From Belnapia mucosa (lineage in GTDB: Bacteria > Pseudomonadota > Alphaproteobacteria > Acetobacterales > Acetobacteraceae), in assembly GCF_016775475.1 (NCBI RefSeq), contig NZ_JAEUXJ010000005.1, positions 124,001 through 188,000 of the forward strand: a DNA stretch of 64,000 bases. The letters are read 5' to 3'. Each line of letters begins with the position of its first letter. Position 1 is the first letter of the stretch. The notes beneath the pieces are model-generated. The model did not search any database. It was not told the DNA's origin and was given only the letters and a program-made list of their open reading frames with translations. Of this stretch, positions 1 to 8,616 are shown piece after piece. The position numbers and the translations under genes were made by a program.

Positions 1-482
1 ATCTGCACCACCGCCAGGTCCCGCCCATCCGGCAGGGCGATGGCGATGGCATTGCGTTCGTTGTCCTCGCTCGCCTTGTCGAGATTGGCGCTGAGGTATT
101 TGCCGTGCCGGTAGGCGATGCGGGTCACGCGGCCATCCACCGGCACGCGGTTCACATGCACATCCATCACCGAGAGGAAGATCGCCACCCGCCAGCGCGG
201 CGCGGGGCCGAGGCCGAGCTCGGCCGGCGGCACCGCCGGCATGACGCTGACCACATGCCCATCGGCCGGGGCCAGCACCAGCCCCTCCCGCCCCGGCGGC
301 ACGCGCCGCGGGTCGCGGAAGAAATACAGGCAGAAGAGGGTGAAGATCAGCCCCAGCCAGAACAGCCAGCTACCGAGCAGCAGCCCGCCGATGATGCCGA
401 CCGCCGCGCCGATGAGGATGAAGGGGGTACCAGCCCGGTGCGGCGGAGCCAGCACGAGCCGCAGACTTTGTCCAAGGGCCAT
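1..482 (-). CDS. psd: Phosphatidylserine decarboxylase, short form, 3' end outside window
   Basis: Converts phosphatidylserine to phosphatidylethanolamine at the inner membrane. The 160 residues visible run from an ATG at 482 and are open to the window edge. A hydrophobic hairpin at about residues 21-53 is followed by YFFRDP, the APADG motif near residue 71 and FLSVMDVHVNRVP at about 102-114, all typical of the short, archaeal-type Psd of alphaproteobacteria. The pyruvoyl-forming serine and its cleavage site lie in the missing C-terminal part, so self-processing cannot be checked. The gene is divergent from the next gene, with 47 bases between the starts. Confidence 0.95.
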   Translation of the reverse strand, partial: MALGQSLRLVLAPPHRAGTPFILIGAAVGIIGGLLLGSWLFWLGLIFTLFCLYFFRDPRRVPPGREGLVLAPADGHVVSVMPAVPPAELGLGPAPRWRVAIFLSVMDVHVNRVPVDGRVTRIAYRHGKYLSANLDKASEDNERNAIAIALPDGRDLAVVQ

Positions 483-529
483 GGCGGCGGTTTATGGTGT
501 CTTCACGCTCGCGCGGCAAGCTGCACGGC

Positions 530-979
530 ATGCAAGCCACCCTGCCCCAGGACCTGACCCTCGGTCCCTTCGCCGTTGACCGGGACGGCAGCCTCCGCCC
601 GCGCGAGCCGGGCCTTCGCCCCGCCATGCGCTTCGCCTGGCGCGGCCGCTGCTGCGAGGCGGCGCTCGGGCCGGAGGAGGTGCAGCTCTCGGCCATCGCC
701 GCGCGCATCCCCTCCACCGCCGAGGCCGGCCCGGCCCGGCCCGGCGCCTTCGCCGCCATCGCCGCCCTGCCCGGCAGCCTGCCGCCCGGCTGGCGGGCCC
801 GGCTGCTGCCCGATCACCGGGTCCAACTGGAAACCCGCGCTCCACTTTCGGACTCGCCGACGACGGTCGAGCTGCTGGCGGCCATGGTGCGCTTCGCCCT
901 GGCGCTCGACCCCTATCTGGAGCGGCTGGATTCTGCCTGCGGCCCGCCCTCGGGCACGGCGAAGACCTGGCCGGGATAG
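530..979 (+). CDS. Hypothetical protein, 149 aa
   Basis: I do not recognise a family. The product is soluble-looking, has no signal peptide or membrane segment, and contains a Cys-Cys pair near residue 36 and an alternating hydrophobic C-terminal helix. Two ATGs are possible (494 and 530); the second is preferred because the first twelve codons look non-coding. It is divergent from psd and convergent with the LysM gene, overlapping it by 67 bases tail to tail. Its coding character rests on the long open frame and strong third-position GC, so it could still be shortened or wrong. Confidence 0.6.
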   Translation: MQATLPQDLTLGPFAVDRDGSLRPREPGLRPAMRFAWRGRCCEAALGPEEVQLSAIAARIPSTAEAGPARPGAFAAIAALPGSLPPGWRARLLPDHRVQLETRAPLSDSPTTVELLAAMVRFALALDPYLERLDSACGPPSGTAKTWPG

Positions 980-1938
980 ATCAGCCGCGGTTCGCGGATC
1001 TGGTCGCGGTTGGCGGCATAGATCACCGTGTAGCGCAGGCCCCGGCCATAGACCTGGCGGGCGATGCGCCAGAGGCTGTAGCCCGGCTGCACGATGACCT
1101 TGCCGTCGCGCAGAATCTCCTCCGAGATCGCCTCGCGCTGAAAGGGCAGCTCGATCCGTGCCGCGACCGAGCCTGCGGCGGCGAGCTGGTCGACCCGAAG
1201 GGTATGCCGCCCGAGGCTCGGCTGGTGCTCGGGCGTCAGGCTCCAGCGCCCGGCCGGATCGGCCACCGCATCGCCGGCATGGTCGGGCCCGACATAGACC
1301 CGCAATTTCGAACCCGGCGGGGCGCTGCCGGCGAAGCGCATGCCGCCCTGGTCGTCGTAATCCACCACATCGAGGCCAAGGCGCTGCCGCTCCGGCGCCA
1401 CCTCCGCCGGGGTCTGCAAGAGGCGGGGATTGGCGGCGGCACCGGCGGTCGGCGGCAGCAGCATGGCCATCGCCGGGCGGCCGGCCGGCGCCTCGGGCTG
1501 CGGCGCCGGCGGTTCCGGCACCAGCAGCAACACGGTGTCCTCGGAGGCGACCGCCTCCCCGCCCGCCAGCCGCGCCAGCAGGGAGAGTTCGCGCAAGCCC
1601 GGCGGCAGCGGCTCGGCCGGCAGGATCACCCATTCGCCGCGGCCATCGGCCCGGGCGCGGCCGATCTCCCGCCCGCCTTCCAGCAGCGTGACCTCGGCGG
1701 TCGGCGCAGCGCGGCCGGCGGTGACCAGCATGCCGCGGGCGCCGACCCGGGCAACATCGAAGCGTGGCGGCTGCGGCGCCGGCTGGGTCGGGGCAGTGGG
1801 CGGCGGCAGCGCCGCCACGATCGGGGCGGCAGGCCGGGCTGCGCTCGAAGCCTGGGGCCGCGGCGTCTCCGGCAGCAGCCAGAGCAGCGTTCCACCTCCC
1901 GCCAGGACGCCCAGCCCCAGCAGGCCAATCAGCTTCAT
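913..1938 (-). CDS. LysM-domain protein with N-terminal membrane anchor, 341 aa
   Basis: The start at 1938 gives MKLIGLLGLGVLAGG, an N-terminal membrane segment that ends in a proline/alanine-rich linker. The middle region holds Ig-like or carboxypeptidase-regulatory-like stretches (around 'LRVYVG' and 'HTLRVDQL'). The C-terminus is a LysM module with the typical features QPGYSLWRIA, a Tyr-Gly turn, NRDQI and IYPGQVFAVP. Proteins with this layout bind peptidoglycan from the periplasm. An in-frame ATG 12 codons upstream exists but would put charged and irrelevant residues before the signal. The last 67 bases overlap the convergent gene. Confidence 0.85.
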   Translation of the reverse strand: MKLIGLLGLGVLAGGGTLLWLLPETPRPQASSAARPAAPIVAALPPPTAPTQPAPQPPRFDVARVGARGMLVTAGRAAPTAEVTLLEGGREIGRARADGRGEWVILPAEPLPPGLRELSLLARLAGGEAVASEDTVLLLVPEPPAPQPEAPAGRPAMAMLLPPTAGAAANPRLLQTPAEVAPERQRLGLDVVDYDDQGGMRFAGSAPPGSKLRVYVGPDHAGDAVADPAGRWSLTPEHQPSLGRHTLRVDQLAAAGSVAARIELPFQREAISEEILRDGKVIVQPGYSLWRIARQVYGRGLRYTVIYAANRDQIREPRLIYPGQVFAVPEGGPQAESSRSR

Positions 1939-2029
1939 CGCGCCGCCATAGACCATGGTCGCCTGCACCGCCACCCGGTCACCGCCATCCGGTGACTGGA
2001 TGTTACCATACAGTTAATGCCGCGATCCA

Positions 2030-2806
2030 TCAGTGTCCGCGATGCAATAACCAAACGAAAATCAACGGGAGCAGCCCGGCGATGGCCCAGCCGATAGGCT
2101 CCCCGGCCCGGCCACCGAAGCGCCCGCTCAGCGCCGGGCCGAGCCAGAGCGCGGCGAAGGGCGCTGCGGCCACCAGCCAATCCGCGGTGCCGCCCCGGGC
2201 CAGGATCGGCCCGGCCGCGAGCGCGGCGAGACCGATGGCGACGGGCAGTGCCGGTGCCACCCCCCAGGCCCCGCCCGGCCAGGCACCGAGCGCGGCGGCG
2301 ATGCCGACCAATGCCAGCAGGAACCAGGGCCCCGGCGGCCCGAAGAACCAGAGCCCAGCCGCCAGCAATGCCAGGGCCGCCGCGCCACCAAGCGGCCCAC
2401 GCAGCGCCAGCAGCGCCGCCGCCCCTGCCGCGGTGATCGCCAGCAGCGGCACCATCGCCCGCCGCAGATCCGCCAGCGTCAGCGGCCCACCCGCCAGCCA
2501 CCAGCCGGCGCCGAGCAGGCCGAGCCCGGCCAGCAGCGCCGCCACCCAGCCGCGCCGCCCGGCCAGGGCCAGCACCAGCCCGGCCAATGCACCGCCGATC
2601 GCCAGCGCCGGCAGCCTTTCCGGCAACTGCCGCGGCGTGCCGGTGACGAGGCCCAGCGCCAGCACCCAGCCCAACGCCAGGCCGAGCCCGGCCCCGAGCG
2701 CCGCCAGATCGCCCCGCCGCAGCAGGCGGAACAGGCCGGACCAGAGCAGCGCCGCGACCAGCGCCGCCGCAACGCCGCGCCAGGGCAGCAGGGCCGCGAG
2801 GCTCAT
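2030..2806 (-). CDS. Polytopic membrane protein of unknown function, 258 aa
   Basis: Almost the whole protein is alanine/leucine/glycine-rich hydrophobic sequence, enough for about eight membrane segments, separated by short loops carrying arginines. It ends in the short charged tail LLHRGH. No catalytic motif or named family is visible. It is divergent from the cytochrome b gene (74 bases between starts), and 91 bases separate its stop from the LysM gene. The two may be read together on the minus strand, but nothing in the sequence proves it. Confidence 0.75.
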   Translation of the reverse strand: MSLAALLPWRGVAAALVAALLWSGLFRLLRRGDLAALGAGLGLALGWVLALGLVTGTPRQLPERLPALAIGGALAGLVLALAGRRGWVAALLAGLGLLGAGWWLAGGPLTLADLRRAMVPLLAITAAGAAALLALRGPLGGAAALALLAAGLWFFGPPGPWFLLALVGIAAALGAWPGGAWGVAPALPVAIGLAALAAGPILARGGTADWLVAAAPFAALWLGPALSGRFGGRAGEPIGWAIAGLLPLIFVWLLHRGH

Positions 2807-2880
2807 GCCGCCCCGCGCCGGGCTGCGCCGCGAGGCGCCACCCTGTATGCTTCACGCCTTCGGGATCGGCGGGGGGCCGG

Positions 2881-3558
2881 ATGCGCGACGGATCGGTGCG
2901 GGACATCAAGGTGTGGGATGGCTGGATCAGGCTGGTCCATTGGTCGATCGTCGTCCTGATGGGCGTGTCCTATCTCAGCGTCGAGCAGGGCTGGATGGAG
3001 GTGCATTACCTCTCCGGCTACGCGGTGCTGACGCTGGTGCTGTTTCGCCTCGCCTGGGGGCTGGTCGGGTCGGAGACGGCGCGCTTCGCCCGCTTCCTGA
3101 AATCGCCGCTCGCCGCCCTGCATCATCTGCGGGAGTTCCGGAAGCGGGAGCCGGATCGCGAGATCGGCCACAATGCCGCCGGCGGCTGGATGGTGCTGGT
3201 GCTGCTGGCGCTGCTGCTGGCGCAGCCGATCACCGGGCTCTTCTCGGCCGAAGAGCCGGATTTCGACTATGGCGCCAAGGGGCCGCTGGCGGGGCTCGTC
3301 TCCTCGGCCACCAGCGAATGGTTCACCGGGCAGCACCATCGCCTGTTCAACCTGATCCTGATCGCGGCCGCGCTGCATGTGCTGGCGGTGCTGGCCTATG
3401 CGCTGCTGAAGGGCCATGACCTGGTGCGGCCGATGGTGACCGGCCGGAAATCCCTGCCGGTCGATTCGCGGGCGCCGCGGCTCGGCTCCCCGCTGCTGGC
3501 CGCCGCGCTGCTGGGCGCGGCGGCACTGATCGTCTTCGGGATCAGCCGGCTGGGCTGA
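2881..3558 (+). CDS. Cytochrome b561 / Ni-hydrogenase-type cytochrome b, 225 aa
   Basis: A membrane diheme cytochrome b that would pass electrons between the quinone pool and a periplasmic partner. It opens with KVWDGWIRLVHW, the first heme-ligand helix of the family (His20). His42 follows in the next helix, a QHHRLFN helix near residue 152 and a further His near 165, giving four membrane spans, plus a fifth hydrophobic C-terminal segment. The gene stops one base before the stop of a cytochrome c' gene on the other strand. This b/c pairing is common and suggests the two act together, although they are convergent here. Confidence 0.9.
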   Translation: MRDGSVRDIKVWDGWIRLVHWSIVVLMGVSYLSVEQGWMEVHYLSGYAVLTLVLFRLAWGLVGSETARFARFLKSPLAALHHLREFRKREPDREIGHNAAGGWMVLVLLALLLAQPITGLFSAEEPDFDYGAKGPLAGLVSSATSEWFTGQHHRLFNLILIAAALHVLAVLAYALLKGHDLVRPMVTGRKSLPVDSRAPRLGSPLLAAALLGAAALIVFGISRLG

Positions 3559-3559
3559 C

Positions 3560-3991
3560 CTACCGCGCCCGATAATTGCGGTGGCAGGCGCCGCAGAGCG
3601 GCCCGGTGGCCTGGAAGGCGGTGGCGAAGGCCGCCGCATCGCCATCGGCCGCGGCCTTCTTCAGCACCTCAAGCTGCGAGACCATGCGGGCATCCGCCGT
3701 CTCGAATCCGGTGCGGTCGGACCAGATGCTCGGCAGGGCCTTGGTGTCGCCAGTGCTCGACCCCTCCGGGAAGCGCTGCGGCATGCTGCGGAACCAGGCG
3801 ATCATGTCATCGACCCGCGGCTCCAGCGCCTTCACATCGCCCCGCGACTCGGCCACCGGCTTGATCGCATCCATATGCCCGCCCATGCGCTTCAGGCCGG
3901 CGCGCCGCTCGGCGATCACGTCGCCTTGGGCCAACGCCGTCCCCGCCAGCGCCGCGAACCCCAGCGCCGCCAGCCACATCCCCCGCTTCAT
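3560..3991 (-). CDS. Cytochrome c' (class II), 143 aa
   Basis: The protein begins with a clear signal peptide (MKRGMWLAALGFAALAGTALA) for export to the periplasm. The heme-binding motif CGACH sits eight residues from the C-terminus, the placement that defines class II cytochromes c. The rest is a four-helix bundle with RRAGLKRMGGHMDAIK in the first helix. Members bind NO or act as small electron carriers. Its length matches the family. It is convergent with the cytochrome b gene with a one-base gap. Confidence 0.92.
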   Translation of the reverse strand: MKRGMWLAALGFAALAGTALAQGDVIAERRAGLKRMGGHMDAIKPVAESRGDVKALEPRVDDMIAWFRSMPQRFPEGSSTGDTKALPSIWSDRTGFETADARMVSQLEVLKKAAADGDAAAFATAFQATGPLCGACHRNYRAR

Positions 3992-4113
3992 GCAGAACCC
4001 CTGATTTATGCCGTCACCGTTGTGATCATGGCATGGGGGCCCCTTCCCATGGCAAGTCCCCGACTGTCGCCGGCCTCGCGCGTTGCAGCGGGAAGCCTAC
4101 CGGAGCATCCCGC

Positions 4114-4701
4114 ATGTCCCACGCCATCCGATCCGTCGCCGTCTTCTGCGGCAGCCGTCCCGGCACCGATCCGGTGCATGAGGCGGCGGCGCGGGCGCTC
4201 GGCACCGCCCTGGCCGAGGCCGGCCTCACCCTGGTCTATGGCGGCGGCGGCGTCGGGTTGATGGGGACCGTGGCGGAGGCGGCGATCGCCGCCGGCGGCC
4301 GAGTCCTTGGCGTGATCCCGGAATTCCTCACCCGGCTGGAACGCCCCAGCCCGGCCGTCGCCGAGCTGGAGGTCACCACCAGCATGCACAGCCGGAAGAC
4401 CCGGATGTACGAGCTCTCGGATGCCTTCATCGCCCTCTCCGGCGGGCTCGGCACCATCGATGAGCTGGTGGAGACGATCACCTGGCGGCAGCTCGGCCTG
4501 CATGCGAAGCCGATCATCATCCTCGACATCGCCGGCTGGGCGCGGCCCTTCCTGGCACTGGTCGAACACCTGATCGCAGCCGGCTTCGTCGCCCCCGAGG
4601 GCCGCGGCTGGTTCCAGGTCGCACCCGATGTGCCGGCGGCGATGGCGCTGCTGCGCGACAGCGCCACGCCCGTGGAGGCCGCGCCGGCGACGAGGCTCTG
4701 A
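4114..4701 (+). CDS. LOG-family nucleotide 5'-monophosphate phosphoribohydrolase, 195 aa
   Basis: Members hydrolyse cytokinin ribotides or other nucleoside monophosphates to base and ribose 5-phosphate. The start MSHAIRSVAVFCGSRPG gives the canonical Rossmann-like N-terminus. YGGGGVGLMGTVAEA follows near residue 36, then TSMHSRKTRMYELSDAF, which contains the catalytic Arg. The family signature PGGxGTxxE is present as SGGLGTIDE, with the first Pro replaced by Ser. The total length is normal. The gene stands alone just upstream of a tRNA. Confidence 0.92.
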   Translation: MSHAIRSVAVFCGSRPGTDPVHEAAARALGTALAEAGLTLVYGGGGVGLMGTVAEAAIAAGGRVLGVIPEFLTRLERPSPAVAELEVTTSMHSRKTRMYELSDAFIALSGGLGTIDELVETITWRQLGLHAKPIIILDIAGWARPFLALVEHLIAAGFVAPEGRGWFQVAPDVPAAMALLRDSATPVEAAPATRL

Positions 4702-4765
4702 GCCCCCTTGCCCCCGCCCGGCGCAGCCGCTATACGGCCGCCTCCCGCGGCGATGGCCAAAGCGA

Positions 4766-4842
4766 CGGAGCGTAGCTCAGCCTGGTAGAGCACCGTGTTC
4801 GGGACGCGGGGGCCGGAGGTTCGAATCCTCTCGCTCCGACCA
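4766..4842 (+). tRNA. tRNA-Pro (anticodon CGG)
   Basis: The cloverleaf can be drawn by hand. The acceptor arm is CGGAGCG with CGCTCCG, the D arm is GCTC/GAGC, and the anticodon stem CCGTG/CGCGG carries loop TTCGGGA. The anticodon is CGG at 4800-4802, followed by the G37 expected in proline tRNAs. The T arm is GGAGG-TTCGAAT-CCTCT, with an encoded CCA end at 4840-4842. It is followed directly by a strong terminator. Confidence 0.97.
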
Positions 4843-4858
4843 CTGAGGCCATTGCCCG

Positions 4859-4890
4859 AAACCCCGCCGGTTCGCGCCGGCGGGGTTTTC
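4859..4890. terminator. Bidirectional intrinsic terminator between tRNA-Pro and DUF2842 gene
   Basis: A 12-pair stem (AAACCCCGCCGG with CCGGCGGGGTTT) encloses a six-base loop and is followed by TTC on the plus strand. Reading leftward it also ends in AAA-complement Ts. It sits exactly between the tRNA 3' end and the stop codon of the convergent DUF2842 gene, so it can serve both. Confidence 0.88.
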
Positions 4891-5081
4891 TAATTCTTCC
4901 CCGCTGCCCAGATCATCAGCCGGCTCGCCGGCCAGGCCCAGAGCGTGCCGGCCAGCAGGAAGAACACCGCCTGTATCGCCCAGTGCAGCGTCAGCACATG
5001 GTCGGCGAGCGTCACCACGCCGACGACATAGGCGGCGAAGCCGAACAGGCCGGCGAGAAGGGCAATCGGGACACGCGACAT
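4890..5081 (-). CDS. DUF2842 small membrane protein, 63 aa
   Basis: A two-span inner-membrane protein of the DUF2842 family, found mainly in alphaproteobacteria and without known function. MSRVPIALLAGLFGFAAYVV forms the first span, and HWAIQAVFFLLAGTLWAWP with PASRLMIW, the characteristic C-terminal motif, forms the second. The start at 5081 is preferred over an ATG 15 codons earlier because family members begin directly before the first helix. Its stop lies at the edge of the terminator it shares with tRNA-Pro. Confidence 0.88.
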   Translation of the reverse strand: MSRVPIALLAGLFGFAAYVVGVVTLADHVLTLHWAIQAVFFLLAGTLWAWPASRLMIWAAGKN

Positions 5082-5203
5082 AGGGCTGAGATGCCCGAGC
5101 GAGGCGCCCGCGCCAAGCCCTTCCAACCGTTGCGCGCCGGACCGTGCCGGTGCTTATTGGCGCCGCCCCGGCTGCCGGCGGCATTCCCGATGAAGGACCG
5201 GCC

Positions 5204-5740
5204 ATGCCCGAGACTGCGACCGAGATCGACCTGCGCGAGCATATCCGCGGCATCCCGGATTTCCCGAAGCCGGGCATCCTGTTCTATGACATCTCGACCC
5301 TGCTGCGGCACGGCCCGGCCTGGCGCACCGCCATGGCACAGCTCGCCGCCCGCATCCGCCCCTACAAGCCGGACATCCTGGCGGGCATCGAGAGCCGCGG
5401 CTTCCTCGTCGCCGCCCCGCTGGCGCTCGAGCTCGGCCTCGGCTTCGTCATGCTGCGCAAGCCGCGCAAGCTGCCGGGAGCGACGATCGGCCTCGACTAC
5501 GCGCTGGAATACGGCACCGACCGGATCGAGATGCAGGCCGATGCGGTGCAGCCCGGCCAGCGGGTGGTGCTGCTGGACGACCTGCTGGCGACCGGCGGCA
5601 CCATGGCGGCCGGCATCGGCCTGCTGCGCCAGGCCGGGGCCGAAGTTCCGGCGGCGGCGGCGCTGATCGAGCTGACCTTCCTCGGTGGCCGAGAGCGGGT
5701 CGGCATCCCCTGCGAGACCTTGCTGCGCTACGACGACTAG
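5204..5740 (+). CDS. apt: Adenine phosphoribosyltransferase, 178 aa
   Basis: Salvages adenine with PRPP to AMP in the cytoplasm. Evidence is the [18 protein letters not shown]-terminus, [19 protein letters not shown] around residues 62-80, the RKPRKLPG flexible loop, and the PRPP-binding signature [13 protein letters not shown] near residues 123-135. The ATG at 5204 is chosen because the family begins shortly before the DLREHIR helix; a frame-open ATG 20 codons upstream lacks similarity. The downstream Bug-like gene starts 17 bases after the stop and may be cotranscribed. Confidence 0.96.
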   Translation: MPETATEIDLREHIRGIPDFPKPGILFYDISTLLRHGPAWRTAMAQLAARIRPYKPDILAGIESRGFLVAAPLALELGLGFVMLRKPRKLPGATIGLDYALEYGTDRIEMQADAVQPGQRVVLLDDLLATGGTMAAGIGLLRQAGAEVPAAAALIELTFLGGRERVGIPCETLLRYDD

Positions 5741-5757
5741 GGCGGAGGACGCAGCGC

Positions 5758-6744
5758 ATGGGCCAGGCCGCGCGACCCACCCGGAGAGCCCTGCTCGGCC
5801 TGGCGGCCCTGGCCGCCGGCGCAGGCCCGGCCCTCGCCCTGCTGCCCGCCCGCGCCACCCTGCTCGTCCCGGGGCCGGAGGACGGGCCGCTGCTGCACTG
5901 GGCAGGTCGGCTGGCGGCGGCGCTGGCGCGCGGCACCGGCGGGGTGATGCTGGATTGCCTGGTGCTCGGCGGGCCGGACGGGGTGACGGCGGCCAACCGA
6001 TTCGCCACCGCGGCGGCGCCTGATGGCCATACGCTGCTGGCCCTGCCCGGCGCCGCCGCCCAGGCGCGGCTGGCCGGTGACCCGAGAGCGCGTTTCGACG
6101 GCGCCGGCTGGGTGCCGCTCTGCGCCGCCCAGGCTCCGGCGGTCCTGGCCGGGCGGCAGCCCCTCCCCGGCCTCGGCATATCGCCGCTCCGCCTCGCCTT
6201 GGCGGCGCCGGATGCGGCAACGGGCGCGGCGCTGCTGGCGCTCGATCTGCTCGGCCATGCCGCCCAGCCAGTGATGGGCCTTCCGCCGGGCCGGGCCGAG
6301 GCGGCGCTGGCCGCGGGCGCGGTGGAGGCGGTGGTGCTGCAAGGCGCCGATATCCCGGCCCGGCTCGCCGCCCTCGGCGCCCGGCCCTGGTGCGTGCTGG
6401 ATGAGGCCCGCGACCCCGCCCTGCCCGAGGTCCCGGCCTGGACCGAGCTCGCCCCCGGCGGCGATGCCGCACTGCGGGCGGCCTGCGCCGCGGCGGCGGC
6501 CAATGCCCGGCTGGTCTGCGCCCTGATGCTGCCGGCGCTGACCCCGGCCGACCTGGTCGCACTCTGGCGCGCCGCTGTGGGGCGGTGGCTGGAGGAGGAG
6601 CAGCGCGCCGGCCTGCCCCCCGGCCTCCGCATCCAGCCCGCCGCCGAACTGCCCCCGGTGCTGGCACCGCTCGCCCCGCCGCCCGAGGCGGTGCTCGCCT
6701 ATCGCGAATGGCTGCTGCGGCGGCTGCGCTGGAAGCCGGATTAG
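5758..6744 (+). CDS. Bug/TctC-like extracytoplasmic binding protein, atypical, 328 aa
   Basis: A twin-arginine-like leader (RPTRRALLGLAALAAGAG) opens a periplasmic protein with the layout of tripartite tricarboxylate transporter receptors. Hallmarks are TLLVPGPEDGPLLHWAGRLAAALA at the start, the PDGHTLLALPGAAAQ strand near residue 87, and a C-terminal helix region ending in [11 protein letters not shown]. The lobe sequence is unusually alanine- and leucine-rich and poorer in the usual solvent and ligand residues, so solute binding is uncertain. It is convergent with the sigma-54 regulator gene and overlaps it by four bases (TTAG). Confidence 0.75.
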   Translation: MGQAARPTRRALLGLAALAAGAGPALALLPARATLLVPGPEDGPLLHWAGRLAAALARGTGGVMLDCLVLGGPDGVTAANRFATAAAPDGHTLLALPGAAAQARLAGDPRARFDGAGWVPLCAAQAPAVLAGRQPLPGLGISPLRLALAAPDAATGAALLALDLLGHAAQPVMGLPPGRAEAALAAGAVEAVVLQGADIPARLAALGARPWCVLDEARDPALPEVPAWTELAPGGDAALRAACAAAAANARLVCALMLPALTPADLVALWRAAVGRWLEEEQRAGLPPGLRIQPAAELPPVLAPLAPPPEAVLAYREWLLRRLRWKPD

Positions 6745-8258
6745 GCGGTCACCCGCTGCTTCGCGCCGCGCCAGCTTTGCAGCTTGCGATAGATGGTCGA
6801 GGGATTGATCTCCAGCAGCGAGGCGGCGCGGGGCACGTCCTGGCCAGTCTGGTCGAGGGCGGCGAGGATCAGCCGCCGCTCCATCTCCGCCAGCGGCATG
6901 ATCTCGATCCCCGCCGGCTCGGCGGACGGCGCCGGGGCCGGCTCGGGCGGCGGCTGCCAGGCGGCGGGTGCCGGCTCGGCGGCGGGCATCGCCGGCTCGG
7001 CCAGGGCGGTAGGGATTGCGGTAGGGATTGCGGCAGGGGCCGGTGCAGCGCGCGGCCCGGCGCGGAGCAGGGTCGCCGGCAGCATCGCCGCCTCCACCCG
7101 CTCGCCCTCATGCAGCACGACCACGTTGCGGACCACATTCTGCAGCTGGCGGACATTGCCCGGCCAGGGATAGGCGAGAATTGCCCCTTCCGCCTCGGGC
7201 GTGAAGCTGCGGAAGCGCTTGCGCTCCTCGCGGCTGAACTGGGTCAGGAAGGCGCGGGCAATCAGCAGCACGTCCTGGCCGCGGGCGCGCAGCGGCGGCA
7301 GCTCGATCGGCACGACATAGAGGCGATAGTACAGATCCTCGCGGAACCGCCCCGCCTCCACCTCGGCCAGTGGATCGCGGTTGGTGGCGCAGACGAAGCG
7401 CACATCCACCTTCTCGGGCCGGGAGCCGCCGACCGGCTGGAAGCTGCCGGTCTGCACGAAGCGCAGCAGCTTCACCTGCATCTCGAGCGGCATCTCGCCG
7501 ATCTCATCGAGGAAGAGCGTGCCGCCATCCGCCTGCTTGGCGGCGCCGAGCCGTGTCTCGGTGGCGCCGGTGAAGGCGCCCTTCACATGGCCGAAGATCT
7601 CGCTCTCGAGCAGGTCGCGCGGGATGGCGCCGCAGTTCAGCGCGACGAAAGGCTTGCCGGCGCGAGGCGAGGCCTTGTGGACCGCCTCCGCCGCCAGCTC
7701 TTTCCCCGTGCCGCTCTCGCCGGTGATGAAGATATTGGCCCGGCTGGCGGCGACATTCTCGATGGTGCGGTAGACTGCCTGCATCGCCGGCGAGGCGCCG
7801 ATGAAGCCCATGAAGCCCTGGCGTGAGGTCAGCGCCCGGGCAGCCTGCAGCTCGCTCTCCAGCGCCCGCTTCTCGATGACGAGGGCGCGCTTCTCCATGG
7901 CGTTCTGGAGGGTGAAGACCAGCTTCGCCTTGGGATAGGGCTTGGGCAGGAAGTCGGTGGCGCCGGCCCGCATCACCTCGACCGCCGTATTCATCGAAGC
8001 ATTGGCGGTGATGACGATGACCGCGGTCTCGGACCCCTCGGCCCGCAGTGTCTTCAGCACCTCGAGCCCGGAGAAATCCGGCAATTCGAGGTCGAGCAGG
8101 ATGGCGTCCGGATCCCAGGACCGGGCGACCTCCAGGGCTTCGGTCGCGGTCTCGACAGCGCGGATCTCATGCCCCAGATCGCGCAGATGCGCCTTGGCGA
8201 CCTCGGCCTGGGTGGGCGTGTCCTCGACGAGGAGAACCCGCCCGGTGGCGCCGCTCAT
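6741..8258 (-). CDS. LuxO-like sigma-54-dependent response regulator, 505 aa
   Basis: A three-domain enhancer-binding protein. The receiver domain (1-125) carries acidic VEDT, phosphoacceptor Asp56 and Lys106. The AAA+ domain (about 148-390) has Walker A GESGTGKE at 180-187, the sigma-54 contact loop GAFTGA at 227-232, Walker B LFLDEIGE at 248-255, and CATNRDP and [11 protein letters not shown] proline/alanine-rich linker leads to a C-terminal Fis-type helix-turn-helix ([17 protein letters not shown]). Its central domain resembles Vibrio LuxO very closely, including YRTI and [11 protein letters not shown]. An Hpt gene lies immediately upstream as in luxU-luxO. The linker contains a 12-base tandem duplication. 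Confidence 0.93.
   Translation of the reverse strand: MSGATGRVLLVEDTPTQAEVAKAHLRDLGHEIRAVETATEALEVARSWDPDAILLDLELPDFSGLEVLKTLRAEGSETAVIVITANASMNTAVEVMRAGATDFLPKPYPKAKLVFTLQNAMEKRALVIEKRALESELQAARALTSRQGFMGFIGASPAMQAVYRTIENVAASRANIFITGESGTGKELAAEAVHKASPRAGKPFVALNCGAIPRDLLESEIFGHVKGAFTGATETRLGAAKQADGGTLFLDEIGEMPLEMQVKLLRFVQTGSFQPVGGSRPEKVDVRFVCATNRDPLAEVEAGRFREDLYYRLYVVPIELPPLRARGQDVLLIARAFLTQFSREERKRFRSFTPEAEGAILAYPWPGNVRQLQNVVRNVVVLHEGERVEAAMLPATLLRAGPRAAPAPAAIPTAIPTALAEPAMPAAEPAPAAWQPPPEPAPAPSAEPAGIEIMPLAEMERRLILAALDQTGQDVPRAASLLEINPSTIYRKLQSWRGAKQRVTA
7009..7032. repeat. 12-bp tandem duplication inside the regulator linker
   Basis: Two perfect copies of GTAGGGATTGCG sit side by side and encode a repeated Ile-Pro-Thr-Ala in the linker between the AAA+ and DNA-binding domains. 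It is in frame, so it only lengthens a flexible stretch; recent slippage is the likely cause. Confidence 0.8.
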
Positions 8259-8271
8259 CGGCGCGGGGGCG

Positions 8272-8616
8272 TCATGCGCCGGGGGATCGGGCCGCGAGCG
8301 CCGCGAGTTCCCGGAGCGCCGCCACCGCGCAGTCGCGGATCACCGGCACGACCACGGCCGGCGGATGCGGCGAGCGCGGGTCCATGGCGACGCGCGCCGC
8401 CTTCTCCAGCGGGACGGCGCCTACTGCCGCGGCCGCCCCGGCCAAGCTGTGCGCCGCGCGCTGGTAGCCATCCCAATTGCCCGCAACCGCCGCCGCTTCG
8501 AGCTGCACGGCCAGCCGTCCGAGGTCGTCCTCGAAGGTTTCGATGATGCGCCGGAAATCGGCCGGAGGCAGATCCTGGGCCAACTGCTCGGCAATGCTGG
8601 GGTCTATCGCGCTCAC
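8272..8616 (-). CDS. LuxU-like histidine phosphotransfer (Hpt) protein, 114 aa
   Basis: A four-helix phosphorelay carrier. The phosphorylated histidine is in AAHSLAGAAAAVGA (residue 56 counted from the GTG start at 8616), preceded by FEDDLGRLAVQLEAA and GNWDGYQRAAH as in LuxU and other Hpt domains. The start is uncertain: TTG at 8652 is also open, but the codons between are AT-rich and look non-coding, so GTG at 8616 is preferred; neither has a good ribosome site. Thirteen bases separate it from the LuxO-like gene, so the pair is an operon. No histidine kinase is encoded nearby. Confidence 0.85.
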   Translation of the reverse strand: MSAIDPSIAEQLAQDLPPADFRRIIETFEDDLGRLAVQLEAAAVAGNWDGYQRAAHSLAGAAAAVGAVPLEKAARVAMDPRSPHPPAVVVPVIRDCAVAALRELAALAARSPGA

